From UBA11346 sp038318565 (lineage in GTDB: Bacteria > Planctomycetota > UBA11346): DNA of 22,981 bases. The stretch's first letter is position 1; each line of letters starts with the position of its first letter. The position numbers and the translations under genes were made by a program. Shown here one piece after another: positions 15,953 through 22,544 of the stretch. The stretch lies in NCBI GenBank assembly GCA_038318565.1, contig JBBQCI010000064.1:1-22981 (forward strand). Reading direction: 5' to 3'. The notes beneath the pieces are model-generated. The model was not told the DNA's origin. It saw only the letters and a program-made list of their open reading frames with translations, and ran no database searches.

Positions 15953-17560
15953 TCAGCTCCTGGCTCGCCAAGCGGGCCAGGAGCCCCAGGCGGTGATATC
16001 CTCGGCCCCGATGCAGGCGCTCGATTCGGCAACGAAGCCCTTCACCGAACGTCCGTCGTCCAGCGGTACCGTTCCAATGCCCAAGGGGGCGGGGATGGAC
16101 GCGACAAAGCTGCCGAATCCGGCATACGGTAGGCGCCACAGTTCGCCGGCGATGCTGCCGGTACCGTCGCGCAGTAGGCCTGGCTTGGGCGGCGTGGTCG
16201 GCAATGCGAACAGGCGGTAGGCCGGAGCGGTGCGGATCTCCCGGACCAAGCGTCCGCCGGCCGCGAGCAGTTCGCGATTGAGCGGCTGGCCGGTCAGATG
16301 TGCGCCGAAAACCGCGATTTCGGCACCGCCGTCGTCACCGGCGATGACCTGCGGTCCACGCAGGCGTTCGCCCATTGCGCCCATCGGTAGGGCCAGCGCA
16401 TCTTGAATTGCGGCGCCAAGCCGAGCTGTCAGCAGGTCATGCCAGGCCGGCGCGAATAGCGTCACGCCGGTGGGCAGGCCACCGACAGTAAAGCCGCTTG
16501 GCACGGCGGCGGCACAGGTGTCGAGCAGATTGGCGAAGTTGGTGAAGCAGCCAAGTTGCGCATTGACGCCGACCGGGTCGGCGGCGACGGCAGCTAAGGT
16601 GGGATGGAATGGGGCGGTCGGCAGACACAGCACATCGCAGCGTGCCCACTGCAGTTCGGACTGGCGGTGCAGGGCGGCGACTCGGTAGATCGAACGGAAC
16701 GCGGCAACGGCGTCGTGGCTGCGGCCAGCGCGGACGATCCGGCTGACCGTCGGATCGGCACCTACTGGTGCGCGGTCCAGTACCTCACCGACCGCAGCGG
16801 TACGCTCGGCCACCCAGGCTCCGCCGTACAACGATGCCGCCGCCTCGCGAAATGCGCTGTAATCGATGGTAACGATGTGATGACCCAGACTGCGTATAAC
16901 GTCCAACACCCGCTGGTGACCGGTCAACCAGGACGGATCGACGTGGAGCAGTTCTGCAGGAGATGGCACGCCGATGCATAGGGGGCCGGTGGGCAGGCAG
17001 GGGGTCTCGCTGTGGCGGGACCACGGATCCTCGGGATCGAAGCCGGCCATCGCGGTCAGTGCCGCCCAGGCCTCCTGCATGTTCAGGGCGAACACCGAAA
17101 CGCAGTCGAGGCTCGCGCATGCAGGCACCACGCCCCGGGTTGGGATCCAGCCCCGGGTCGGCTTCAATCCGATCAGATTATTGAAGGCGGCGGGAATCCG
17201 GCCGCTGCCGGCGGTGTCGGTGCCCAGGGCGATGCGGCAGGCTCCCGTGGCGACTGCAACCGCCGATCCGCTCGAAGAGCCACCGGGGATCAGCGTCGGA
17301 TCGAACGGATTGACTGGAACTCCATATGGACTGCGCGTGCCGACCAGACCGGTGGCGAACTGATCTAGGTTGGTCTTGCCGATGATACGCGCTCCCCAGT
17401 CGCGCAGTCGTGCAACGCAGGCGGCATCACGTGCCGGCGTATAGGCGAACTCAGGACAACCAGCCGTGGTCGGCATGCCGGAAACGTCGATGTTGTCCTT
17501 CACCGCGGTTAGCGGGCCGTTCCCAGGCGGGGCGGGGATCTGGTGGATGAACGTCGTCAT
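15953..17560 (-). CDS. atzF: Allophanate hydrolase (AtzF type)
   Basis: This 535-residue amidase-signature enzyme has the Ser-cisSer-Lys triad in place: Lys21 (AVKDNID), Ser95 (PGGSSSGSA) and Ser119 (DTAGSGRIPA). A C-terminal domain (about 410-535, 'VFGAHLTGQPLNRELLAAG') is typical of AtzF and of the yeast urea amidolyase. It hydrolyses allophanate to N-carboxycarbamate, and the C-terminal domain acts on that intermediate, so the net products are ammonia and CO2. Start ATG 17560 overlaps the carboxylase stop as ATGA and has GGAG upstream. The in-frame ATG at 17572 is less well placed. It is the last gene of a four-gene operon and performs the final step of the proposed guanidine or urea pathway. 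It is full length and appears functional. Confidence 0.93.
   Translation of the reverse strand: MTTFIHQIPAPPGNGPLTAVKDNIDVSGMPTTAGCPEFAYTPARDAACVARLRDWGARIIGKTNLDQFATGLVGTRSPYGVPVNPFDPTLIPGGSSSGSAVAVATGACRIALGTDTAGSGRIPAAFNNLIGLKPTRGWIPTRGVVPACASLDCVSVFALNMQEAWAALTAMAGFDPEDPWSRHSETPCLPTGPLCIGVPSPAELLHVDPSWLTGHQRVLDVIRSLGHHIVTIDYSAFREAAASLYGGAWVAERTAAVGEVLDRAPVGADPTVSRIVRAGRSHDAVAAFRSIYRVAALHRQSELQWARCDVLCLPTAPFHPTLAAVAADPVGVNAQLGCFTNFANLLDTCAAAVPSGFTVGGLPTGVTLFAPAWHDLLTARLGAAIQDALALPMGAMGERLRGPQVIAGDDGGAEIAVFGAHLTGQPLNRELLAAGGRLVREIRTAPAYRLFALPTTPPKPGLLRDGTGSIAGELWRLPYAGFGSFVASIPAPLGIGTVPLDDGRSVKGFVAESSACIGAEDITAWGSWPAWRARS
15956..15984. terminator. Strong hairpin between convergent gyrA and atzF
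   Basis: GCTCCTGGC (15956-15964) and GCCAGGAGC (15976-15984) make a perfect 9-bp stem with an 11-base loop. It begins seven bases after the gyrA stop codon and lies inside the last codons of atzF. There is no U-tract on either strand, so it would be at best a non-canonical bidirectional terminator or an mRNA 3'-end stabiliser. Confidence 0.4.
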
Positions 17561-20124
17561 GCCCGTCTCCATCGTTCACGTTCGGCTGCAAATGCGGTCC
17601 GTTGCGTCTCTCTGAATCCGGCAATGTCGTCAGCATTCTCGTTGAGGAACCGGGTGTAGGCGGAGCCATCGAAGACGCCGTCTTCAATGCGTGGATTCCA
17701 GCGTCCGGCGCGGCAGTCGGCGCGCAGGTCGAGCAGTTCCTCGGCGCCGACCGGATACCAACGAATGCGATCAAAATTCTTCAACAGCGCCGGCTGGGGA
17801 TCGCGGGTGCGCCAGACCGGGACGGTGCGTCCGACCAACTGGTAGCCCCCAGGACCCTCCATGCCGTAAATGCACATGTAGGCGCCGCCGAGGCCGACCG
17901 CGTTCTCCGGCGTCCAGGTGCGCGCCGGATTGTACTTGGTGGTGACCAGTCGATGGCGCGGGTCGGTCGGCGTCGCGACCGGCGCGCCCAGATAGACGTC
18001 CCCCAGGCCCAGCACTAGGTATTCGGCGTCGAAGACGATGCGCTGCACCTGCTCGACCGAATCAAGGCCGTTGATGCGGCGGATGAACTCGATGTTCCAT
18101 GGGCACCACGGCGCATCGGCGTTCACGCTCTGCATGTAGATCGCGATCGCCTTGCGGGTGGACGGGTCGTCCCATGACAGCGGCAAATGCACCGTGCGCG
18201 ACGACACCTGGGCAGTGTCTGCCGCTGGCAATCCGGCATCAAGCGCGGTCAGCAGGTCGACCACGCGATGCTGCGGCAGTCGCGCGGGATCATGATGGAT
18301 CTGCAGCGAACGTACGCCCGGTACGACATCGAGGATGCCTGCGATGCGGCGTTCCCGCACTGCGCGGTCGAGCAGTTCGACGCGCAGGCGCAGCGCGAGA
18401 TCGAGCTCTGCTTCGCCGTACTCCAGTAGGACGAAGTCGTCGCCGGCGCGACGTAGGCACAGCGCGGGCCGTCCGCGCCAGATCTGCCGGCGATGGATCA
18501 CCGCCGGATCGGGCTCGCCACGCATGACGCTGCGTTTAGCCGGCGCGCTCAAATGCTCGACCAATCGGCCAGAGTCGGTGCGTCGGGCCTCGGCCTCGGC
18601 CGTGGTCAAACGGATGAAGCGTACGCTGTCGCCGGGGCGCAGCTGGCCCAGCTTCCAGCGTTCGGCCTGGACCACCACCATCGGGCAGACGAAACCGCCA
18701 CAGCTCGGCCCGTCGGGGCCGAGGATGATTGGCATGTCGCCAGTCAGATCGACCGCCCCGAACGCGTAGGCATTGTCGTGGATGTTGGACGGATGCAGCC
18801 CAGCCTCGCCACCATCGGTCCGTGCCCAGCCCGGCTTGGGCCCGATCAGGCGGATGCCGGTGCGGTTGCTGTGCATATGCACCTGCCAGGCGGTGGCGTA
18901 GAATGTCTTCAGCCCGGGCGAGGTCAGAAAATCCGGCGCGGCGTGCGGGCCTTCGAGGACGCCTAACTCCCAAGTCTTGCCCAGCACCGGGCGCGCTGCA
19001 GGCGGCAGCGGAGCGGGACATGCGCTCAGCTCCTCTGGACCGACGACCCGGGTCAACGGCAGCCAGTCGCCGGCCACCAGCGGTTTGCCGGTGACGCCTC
19101 CGAAGCCGCCAAGGTCGAAGGTCGATGCCGAACCCAAGTAGGGATCGACGGCAAAGCCACCACGAATGGCGAGGGCGCAACGCGCACCTGCACCGGTCGG
19201 TCCAGCGATGCGCAGGACGCTGCCGGCCGCGACTGCCACCGCCCGCCACATCGGGACGGGTTCCCCATCAATGGTCGCCTGCACCGGGCAGCCGGCGATG
19301 GCCACGATGGCGGCGACGTGGAAGCGCAATGTCGGCCCGGCGAGGGTGATTTCCAGGCCTGGTGCACTAGGTGGATTGCCGACCAGTCGGTTGGCCAGGC
19401 GGAAGCCGAGATCGTCGAATGGGCCGGATGGCGGCACGCCGACTGCCCAGGTGCCGAGTCGGCCTGGCCAGTCCTGGACGGTGGTATGCAGGCCGCCGGC
19501 AATGACTTCGGCGGCGATTGGCGCATACGGCACCGCATCGAGGTCGCGGGCGCGCAGCCGGCGATCGCCTGCGGCAACCAGGCAGGTGCGCAGTAGGGCA
19601 AGCGTGTTCGGTACCCCGTAGAGGCGGACGGTGGCCAGGCGGCGGCGCAGATCAGAGCGATCGGTGGCCGGAAGGCGGGCGATCGGCGACCAGGCATCCT
19701 GATCGATCGAGCCATTGCCCAGCGGCTCGACGCCGTCGCAGCGGGTCAGTCGGCCGACTATGCGAGGGGTCGCGGCGGCTGGCTCCCCGGCGCAGATAAA
19801 GGCACCCGGATCGGATGGTGGCTCGGTGACGCCAACCAAGACCACGTCGTCGGCTAGGTCGAATTCTACGGTCAGGTCTGCCGAGCCGGCGATCGCGCAG
19901 GCTGCCTGGGCGAGGTGGTCGCGTTCGTTCGCCGCCAATTCGGCGGGTTCGCTCCACAGCAGTCGGCCATGTCGGCGCGCAGAAACGTCGGTACAGGCCG
20001 TCACGGCGCCGGACTGCACGCGGACGGCGATGCGCCGTCCGTCGGGTTGCGGCCCGCCCAGCATGGCGGTGATGCCGGCTGATTCGGCGGCGGCGCGCAG
20101 TTTCCAGCGGAGCGGCGTGCTCAT
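17557..20124 (-). CDS. Urea/guanidine carboxylase-like protein: AHS2-AHS1 carboxyltransferase with vestigial biotin-carboxylase region and no biotin carrier
   Basis: This 855-residue protein ends like the carboxyltransferase half of urea/guanidine carboxylase. AHS2 (about 201-510) has 'TTVQDWPGRLGTWAVGVPPS' and 'HPSNIHDNAYAFGAVDLTGD'. AHS1 (about 535-770) has 'PLSWDDPSTRKAI' and 'LGLGDVYLGAPVATP', followed by the usual tail 'AAERERWRRA'. There it stops, so the biotinyl domain with its MKM lysine is absent. Residues 1-200 align only loosely with biotin carboxylase: 'PDGRRIAVRV' and 'LTVEFDLADDVVLVGV' match the ATP-grasp strands, and 'LYGVPNTLALLRT' the C-subdomain. The N-terminal ATP-site lobe, the glycine-rich loop and the EVNTRLQVEHPVTE catalytic block are missing. 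Start ATG 20124 overlaps the upstream stop as ATGA. It may use biotin partners in trans or have changed chemistry. Confidence 0.8.
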   Translation of the reverse strand: MSTPLRWKLRAAAESAGITAMLGGPQPDGRRIAVRVQSGAVTACTDVSARRHGRLLWSEPAELAANERDHLAQAACAIAGSADLTVEFDLADDVVLVGVTEPPSDPGAFICAGEPAAATPRIVGRLTRCDGVEPLGNGSIDQDAWSPIARLPATDRSDLRRRLATVRLYGVPNTLALLRTCLVAAGDRRLRARDLDAVPYAPIAAEVIAGGLHTTVQDWPGRLGTWAVGVPPSGPFDDLGFRLANRLVGNPPSAPGLEITLAGPTLRFHVAAIVAIAGCPVQATIDGEPVPMWRAVAVAAGSVLRIAGPTGAGARCALAIRGGFAVDPYLGSASTFDLGGFGGVTGKPLVAGDWLPLTRVVGPEELSACPAPLPPAARPVLGKTWELGVLEGPHAAPDFLTSPGLKTFYATAWQVHMHSNRTGIRLIGPKPGWARTDGGEAGLHPSNIHDNAYAFGAVDLTGDMPIILGPDGPSCGGFVCPMVVVQAERWKLGQLRPGDSVRFIRLTTAEAEARRTDSGRLVEHLSAPAKRSVMRGEPDPAVIHRRQIWRGRPALCLRRAGDDFVLLEYGEAELDLALRLRVELLDRAVRERRIAGILDVVPGVRSLQIHHDPARLPQHRVVDLLTALDAGLPAADTAQVSSRTVHLPLSWDDPSTRKAIAIYMQSVNADAPWCPWNIEFIRRINGLDSVEQVQRIVFDAEYLVLGLGDVYLGAPVATPTDPRHRLVTTKYNPARTWTPENAVGLGGAYMCIYGMEGPGGYQLVGRTVPVWRTRDPQPALLKNFDRIRWYPVGAEELLDLRADCRAGRWNPRIEDGVFDGSAYTRFLNENADDIAGFRETQRTAFAAERERWRRA

Positions 20125-20726
20125 GCCGCCCACGCCTGCACCCGCACCGGGGTCGGGTTCCAGCCGTTGCACGGATTGTTCAGCTGCGGGCAGTTCGAGA
20201 TCAGCACCAGACTGTCGATCTCGGCACGCATTTCGACAAAGCGTCCGGGTCCGCTGATGCCGTCGGCGAAGCTGAGGCCACCCTCCGGCGTCACCGGTAC
20301 GTTCATGAAGAAGTTGATGTTGTGGCCGCAGTCGCGCTTGGTCAGACCAACCTGGTTGGTGGCGATCTGCAGCAGAAACGTTTCGCGGCAAGCGTGCATG
20401 TACCGTTTGTCGAGGGCATACCGCACCTGGTTGCTCTCGCAGGCGCAGGCTCCTCCGAGGGTGTCGTGGCGCCCGCAGGTGTCCTCGGTGATGGTCAGCA
20501 TGGTGCGGCCACGGCTGCTCATCAGTCGCGAGCCGGTGGTCAGGTAGACCCGGCGCTGAGCCTGCAGGGTGGCAGTGGCATCGTAGCGTTCGGCGCTGTC
20601 GGGATGGGCAAAAAACAGCGTGTCGACCGCCTGGTTGCCCTCGCTGTCGGTAATGCGGAAGCGGCAGCCGGCGGGTAGCACGTGGAGGAAGCCGTCACCG
20701 GCAGGAATGATGTGGTCGAAGATCAT
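20121..20726 (-). CDS. Urea carboxylase-associated protein 2 (UAAP2, DUF1989; carboxyguanidine deiminase subunit)
   Basis: This 201-residue protein has 'GNQAVDTLFF', 'YLTTGSRLMSSRGRTMLTI', 'DTCGRHDTLGGACACESN' (Cys84, His87, Cys94), 'YALDKRYMHACRETFL', 'NINFFMNVPVTPEGGLSF' and 'ISNCPQLNNPCNGWNPTPVR'. These are the landmarks of the UAAP2 branch of DUF1989. UAAP1/UAAP2 pairs have been shown in other bacteria to form the carboxyguanidine deiminase CgdAB, converting carboxyguanidine to allophanate and ammonia. I do not assign the A or B letter. It overlaps both neighbours by four bases (ATGA), so it is translationally coupled to UAAP1 and to the carboxylase-like gene. It is full length and cytoplasmic, with motifs intact, which argues for an active enzyme. 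Confidence 0.9.
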   Translation of the reverse strand: MIFDHIIPAGDGFLHVLPAGCRFRITDSEGNQAVDTLFFAHPDSAERYDATATLQAQRRVYLTTGSRLMSSRGRTMLTITEDTCGRHDTLGGACACESNQVRYALDKRYMHACRETFLLQIATNQVGLTKRDCGHNINFFMNVPVTPEGGLSFADGISGPGRFVEMRAEIDSLVLISNCPQLNNPCNGWNPTPVRVQAWAA

Positions 20727-21430
20727 GCGATCACCGATTCGGAGAGCTGGAATGCGCGGGCGTTCTCAGAGCGTTTCGTTCGGCAGGGATCGTCTGGTCC
20801 AGGTGGCGGCACGCGGGCGATCGACAGTTCCACGCTGTCAGGGGCATAGTCCGTCCACGGATCGAACGGATGCGGCGTGTTGGAGAGGATCACCAGGGTG
20901 TCCAGTTCGGCTCGCAGGGTCAGTCGCTGGCCCGCAGCAGCATTGGGGTGCCAAGCCAGGTTGCCCTCAGCATCCGCAGCGATCTTGACGAAGGCGTTGA
21001 GGTTAGCGTGAAGATCACGTTCGGTCAGCTCCCACTTGCCGAGTTCGATCAGCAGATTGTCCCGGCTATTGCGGACCATCGCATTGCGCTCCTGCTGGTA
21101 GGTGCATTCGCCGTATTTCGCCAGAGCGCTGGCTGCGCTCATGTGGCCGCTGATGGTGTCATGCCAACCGCAGCTGTCATTGGTCACTGATAAAAGCACC
21201 CGACCCATGTCGGACAACAGGACACGTCCCGCGCTGAGGAAGGCGGTGTGCTGCGCTTTCAAACTGTCCGGCATATTGTACCGCTCATGGGTACGTCCGG
21301 CGCGGAAGGCCAGCAGGGCCACGGCGCTGCGCGGCCCTCCGGCGACCAGGGTCAGGGCGTGGTGTCGCGGCAAGATGAAGCTGCACTTGTCGCCGCCAAG
21401 CAGGGTTTCGTGGTGGAGTACGTCGGACAT
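20723..21430 (-). CDS. Urea carboxylase-associated protein 1 (UAAP1, DUF1989; carboxyguanidine deiminase subunit)
   Basis: This 235-residue protein from ATG 21430 has 'ERYNMPDSLKAQHTAFLSAG', 'LLSDMGRVLLS', 'NDSCGWHDTISG' (Cys87, His90), 'RNSRDNLLIELGKWELTERD' and 'LVILSNTPHPFDPWTDYAP', diagnostic of UAAP1. It is the presumed partner of the following UAAP2 in the carboxyguanidine deiminase complex. An in-frame ATG at 21451 would add seven residues. I prefer 21430 because homology starts soon after and AGGG lies about ten bases upstream. The gene is divergent from the membrane-protein gene, whose ATG is at 21450, with only 19 bases between the starts. The operon promoter must therefore lie within the neighbouring coding sequence, or transcription enters from further upstream on this strand. 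Confidence 0.88.
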   Translation of the reverse strand: MSDVLHHETLLGGDKCSFILPRHHALTLVAGGPRSAVALLAFRAGRTHERYNMPDSLKAQHTAFLSAGRVLLSDMGRVLLSVTNDSCGWHDTISGHMSAASALAKYGECTYQQERNAMVRNSRDNLLIELGKWELTERDLHANLNAFVKIAADAEGNLAWHPNAAAGQRLTLRAELDTLVILSNTPHPFDPWTDYAPDSVELSIARVPPPGPDDPCRTKRSENARAFQLSESVIA

Positions 21431-21449
21431 ACGGTTAGAGCCCTGCGCC

Positions 21450-22022
21450 ATGCAGGCGCACGAAGTGATCGCGGTGGTTGCGGCAGTGCTCGCCCTGGTC
21501 GGGGCGGTGCCTTACGTCATCGATACGTTGCGCGGGAAGACCAGGCCGAATCGCGCAACCTGGATGGTCTACGCCGTGGTCGGCAGTCTGGCGGTGGCTA
21601 GCAGCTACGCGGCTGGAGGCCGTTGGAGCCTGCTGTTGGGCGTGGCCTATGCCATTGGGCCGGTCGCCATCCTGCTGGCCTCGATCCGTCACGGCGAAGG
21701 TGGTTGGCGTCCGCTGGATCGCGGCTGTCTGGGCCTGGCAGCCCTGGGCCTGATTGGCTGGGCAGTGTCGGGCGACCCGCGCATCGGCGTCATCCTGCAT
21801 ACCCTGGCCGATGCCGCCGGAACGGTGCCGACCTGGATCAAGTCGTGGCGCGATCCCGCGCACGAGAACCGCCGTGCCTGGACCGTATATGCGGTCGCCT
21901 CGACTCTGAACCTGCTCGCAATTACCTCGTGGACGGTAGGCGAGGCCTTCTACAACGTCTGGCTGATGTTGTGCTGCTGCAGCGTCGCGGCGATCCTGTG
22001 GCTGCGGCCACGCAAAGTCTAG
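21450..22022 (+). CDS. Seven-transmembrane protein with two PQ-loop-like repeats
   Basis: This 190-residue, strongly hydrophobic protein has about seven membrane segments (near 5-24, 38-57, 59-79, 89-103, 111-130, 143-161 and 168-186). Two internal repeats resemble each other: 'VGAVPYVIDTLRGKTRPNRA' and 'AGTVPTWIKSWRDPAHENRR', each followed by an aromatic-rich helix beginning W(M/T)VYAV. A proline at the end of a helix followed by a charged loop recalls PQ-loop/SemiSWEET-type transporters, but I cannot place it in a named family. Its start is 19 bases from that of UAAP1 on the other strand, and it converges on the small ORF at 22028-22186. The context suggests transport or sensing connected with guanidine; this is inference. 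Coding potential is strong. Confidence 0.75.
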   Translation: MQAHEVIAVVAAVLALVGAVPYVIDTLRGKTRPNRATWMVYAVVGSLAVASSYAAGGRWSLLLGVAYAIGPVAILLASIRHGEGGWRPLDRGCLGLAALGLIGWAVSGDPRIGVILHTLADAAGTVPTWIKSWRDPAHENRRAWTVYAVASTLNLLAITSWTVGEAFYNVWLMLCCCSVAAILWLRPRKV

Positions 22023-22027
22023 CGTAC

Positions 22028-22186
22028 TCACCACAGCCTCAGATACCGTGCCATCTTCCTGTCGGAGACATGGGCATGATCGTCAGGCCACTCCTGGTAT
22101 TTGAAGCCGGCATAAGAGCCGGCATCGCGCATGTCGGCGACCTGCTCCCAGATCAGCTTTTTCCAACGCACTGGTCCGAGCGGCAT
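22028..22186 (-). CDS. Small protein (52 aa) behind the minus-strand guanidine-II riboswitch
   Basis: Starting at ATG 22186, 12 bases after the second riboswitch hairpin, this frame encodes 52 residues, beginning MPLGPVRWKKLIWEQVADMR and ending YLRLW. It is rich in charged and aromatic residues, without a signal peptide or membrane segment. I do not recognise it. A weak purine-rich GCGAAG precedes the start. The frame is open far upstream (to 22663), but that part runs through the riboswitch and the rightward transcript, so I use the internal start. The stop lies five bases from the convergent stop of the membrane protein. Its placement directly behind a riboswitch is the main argument that it is real. 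Confidence 0.5.
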   Translation of the reverse strand: MPLGPVRWKKLIWEQVADMRDAGSYAGFKYQEWPDDHAHVSDRKMARYLRLW

Positions 22187-22198
22187 CGCTTCGCCGTT

Positions 22199-22244
22199 GC
22201 CGGGCCGTCCCGGCGTGCGTGTGATCCCGACGGGCCGTCCCGCC
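22199..22244 (-). promoter_or_regulatory. Guanidine-II (mini-ykkC) riboswitch, minus strand
   Basis: Read on the minus strand, P1 is GGCGGG-ACGG-CCCGTC (22244-22229, one G-U pair) and P2 is GCCGGG-ACGG-CCCGGC (22214-22199, perfect). The linker is 14 bases. Two G/C-closed hairpins with ACGR tetraloops, a short linker and a start codon shortly after P2 (ATG 22186) define the guanidine-II class. It normally exposes the ribosome binding site when guanidine docks the two loops. The class assignment follows from known structure; response to guanidine is inferred here. Confidence 0.8.
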
Positions 22245-22483
22245 GGTGTGTGGTAATGAAAGCCGAGCGCCACAGCACGGTCGACCGCCCTCCTGGTCGA
22301 CCCCACCACGGCGCCGCGGCTCTCGGAAGTCTCTATGCACAGCCCGTGCCATATGATGGCCATGGGGTTCATGCTCGCCCATGCGGACTCGGTCACGAGC
22401 TTGGCACGCCATTCGCCAGGGAGGGGCAGTCGGGAATCCAGCCCGTGACGCGCATCCTTCCGGCAGAAACGCGCTGCCGGCCA
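22245..22483. other. Divergent promoter region between the two riboswitches
   Basis: Both riboswitch transcripts must start in this 239-base stretch, since the hairpin pairs point away from each other. I see no consensus -35/-10 pair I would defend. TATGAT at 22352-22357 is a possible -10 box without a good -35. Two copies of the palindrome GGTCGACC lie at 22279-22286 and 22295-22302. Open frames crossing the region look like GC-driven shadows. Confidence 0.4.
22279..22302. promoter_or_regulatory. Paired GGTCGACC palindromes (possible operator)
   Basis: GGTCGACC, an 8-bp perfect palindrome, occurs at 22279-22286 and at 22295-22302, with starts 16 bases apart, inside the divergent promoter region. 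The arrangement is what a DNA-binding dimer could use. No candidate regulator is encoded in the nitrogen block of this window. Chance occurrence in GC-rich DNA is possible. Confidence 0.25.
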
Positions 22484-22528
22484 CGCGGGACGGCCCGCGC
22501 GTGACCTACATCGCCGGGACGGCCCGGT
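22484..22528 (+). promoter_or_regulatory. Guanidine-II (mini-ykkC) riboswitch, plus strand
   Basis: P1 is CGCGGG-ACGG-CCCGCG (22484-22499, perfect 6-bp stem). P2 is GCCGGG-ACGG-CCCGGT (22513-22528, five Watson-Crick pairs plus an outer G-U). The linker is 13 bases. Both loops read ACGG in the direction of transcription. The 49-aa ORF starts at GTG 22545, with GGA at 22531-22533 directly behind P2, the usual position for translational control. The substrate-binding protein follows in the same transcript, so guanidine would switch on its importer. Confidence 0.85.
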
Positions 22529-22544
22529 CCGGATAGCTGACCGC

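Noticed and set aside
20125..20391. 89-codon upstream extension of the carboxylase-like gene
   Set aside because: It overlaps UAAP2 in another frame, shows no biotin-carboxylase similarity, and the ATGA-coupled start at 20124 is better. It does not supply the missing ATP-grasp part.
22171..22180. CTGGTCCGAG, resembling a conserved segment of the guanidine-I (ykkC) riboswitch
   Set aside because: The partner conserved segments are absent nearby, and it lies antisense within the 52-aa ORF. Judged coincidental.
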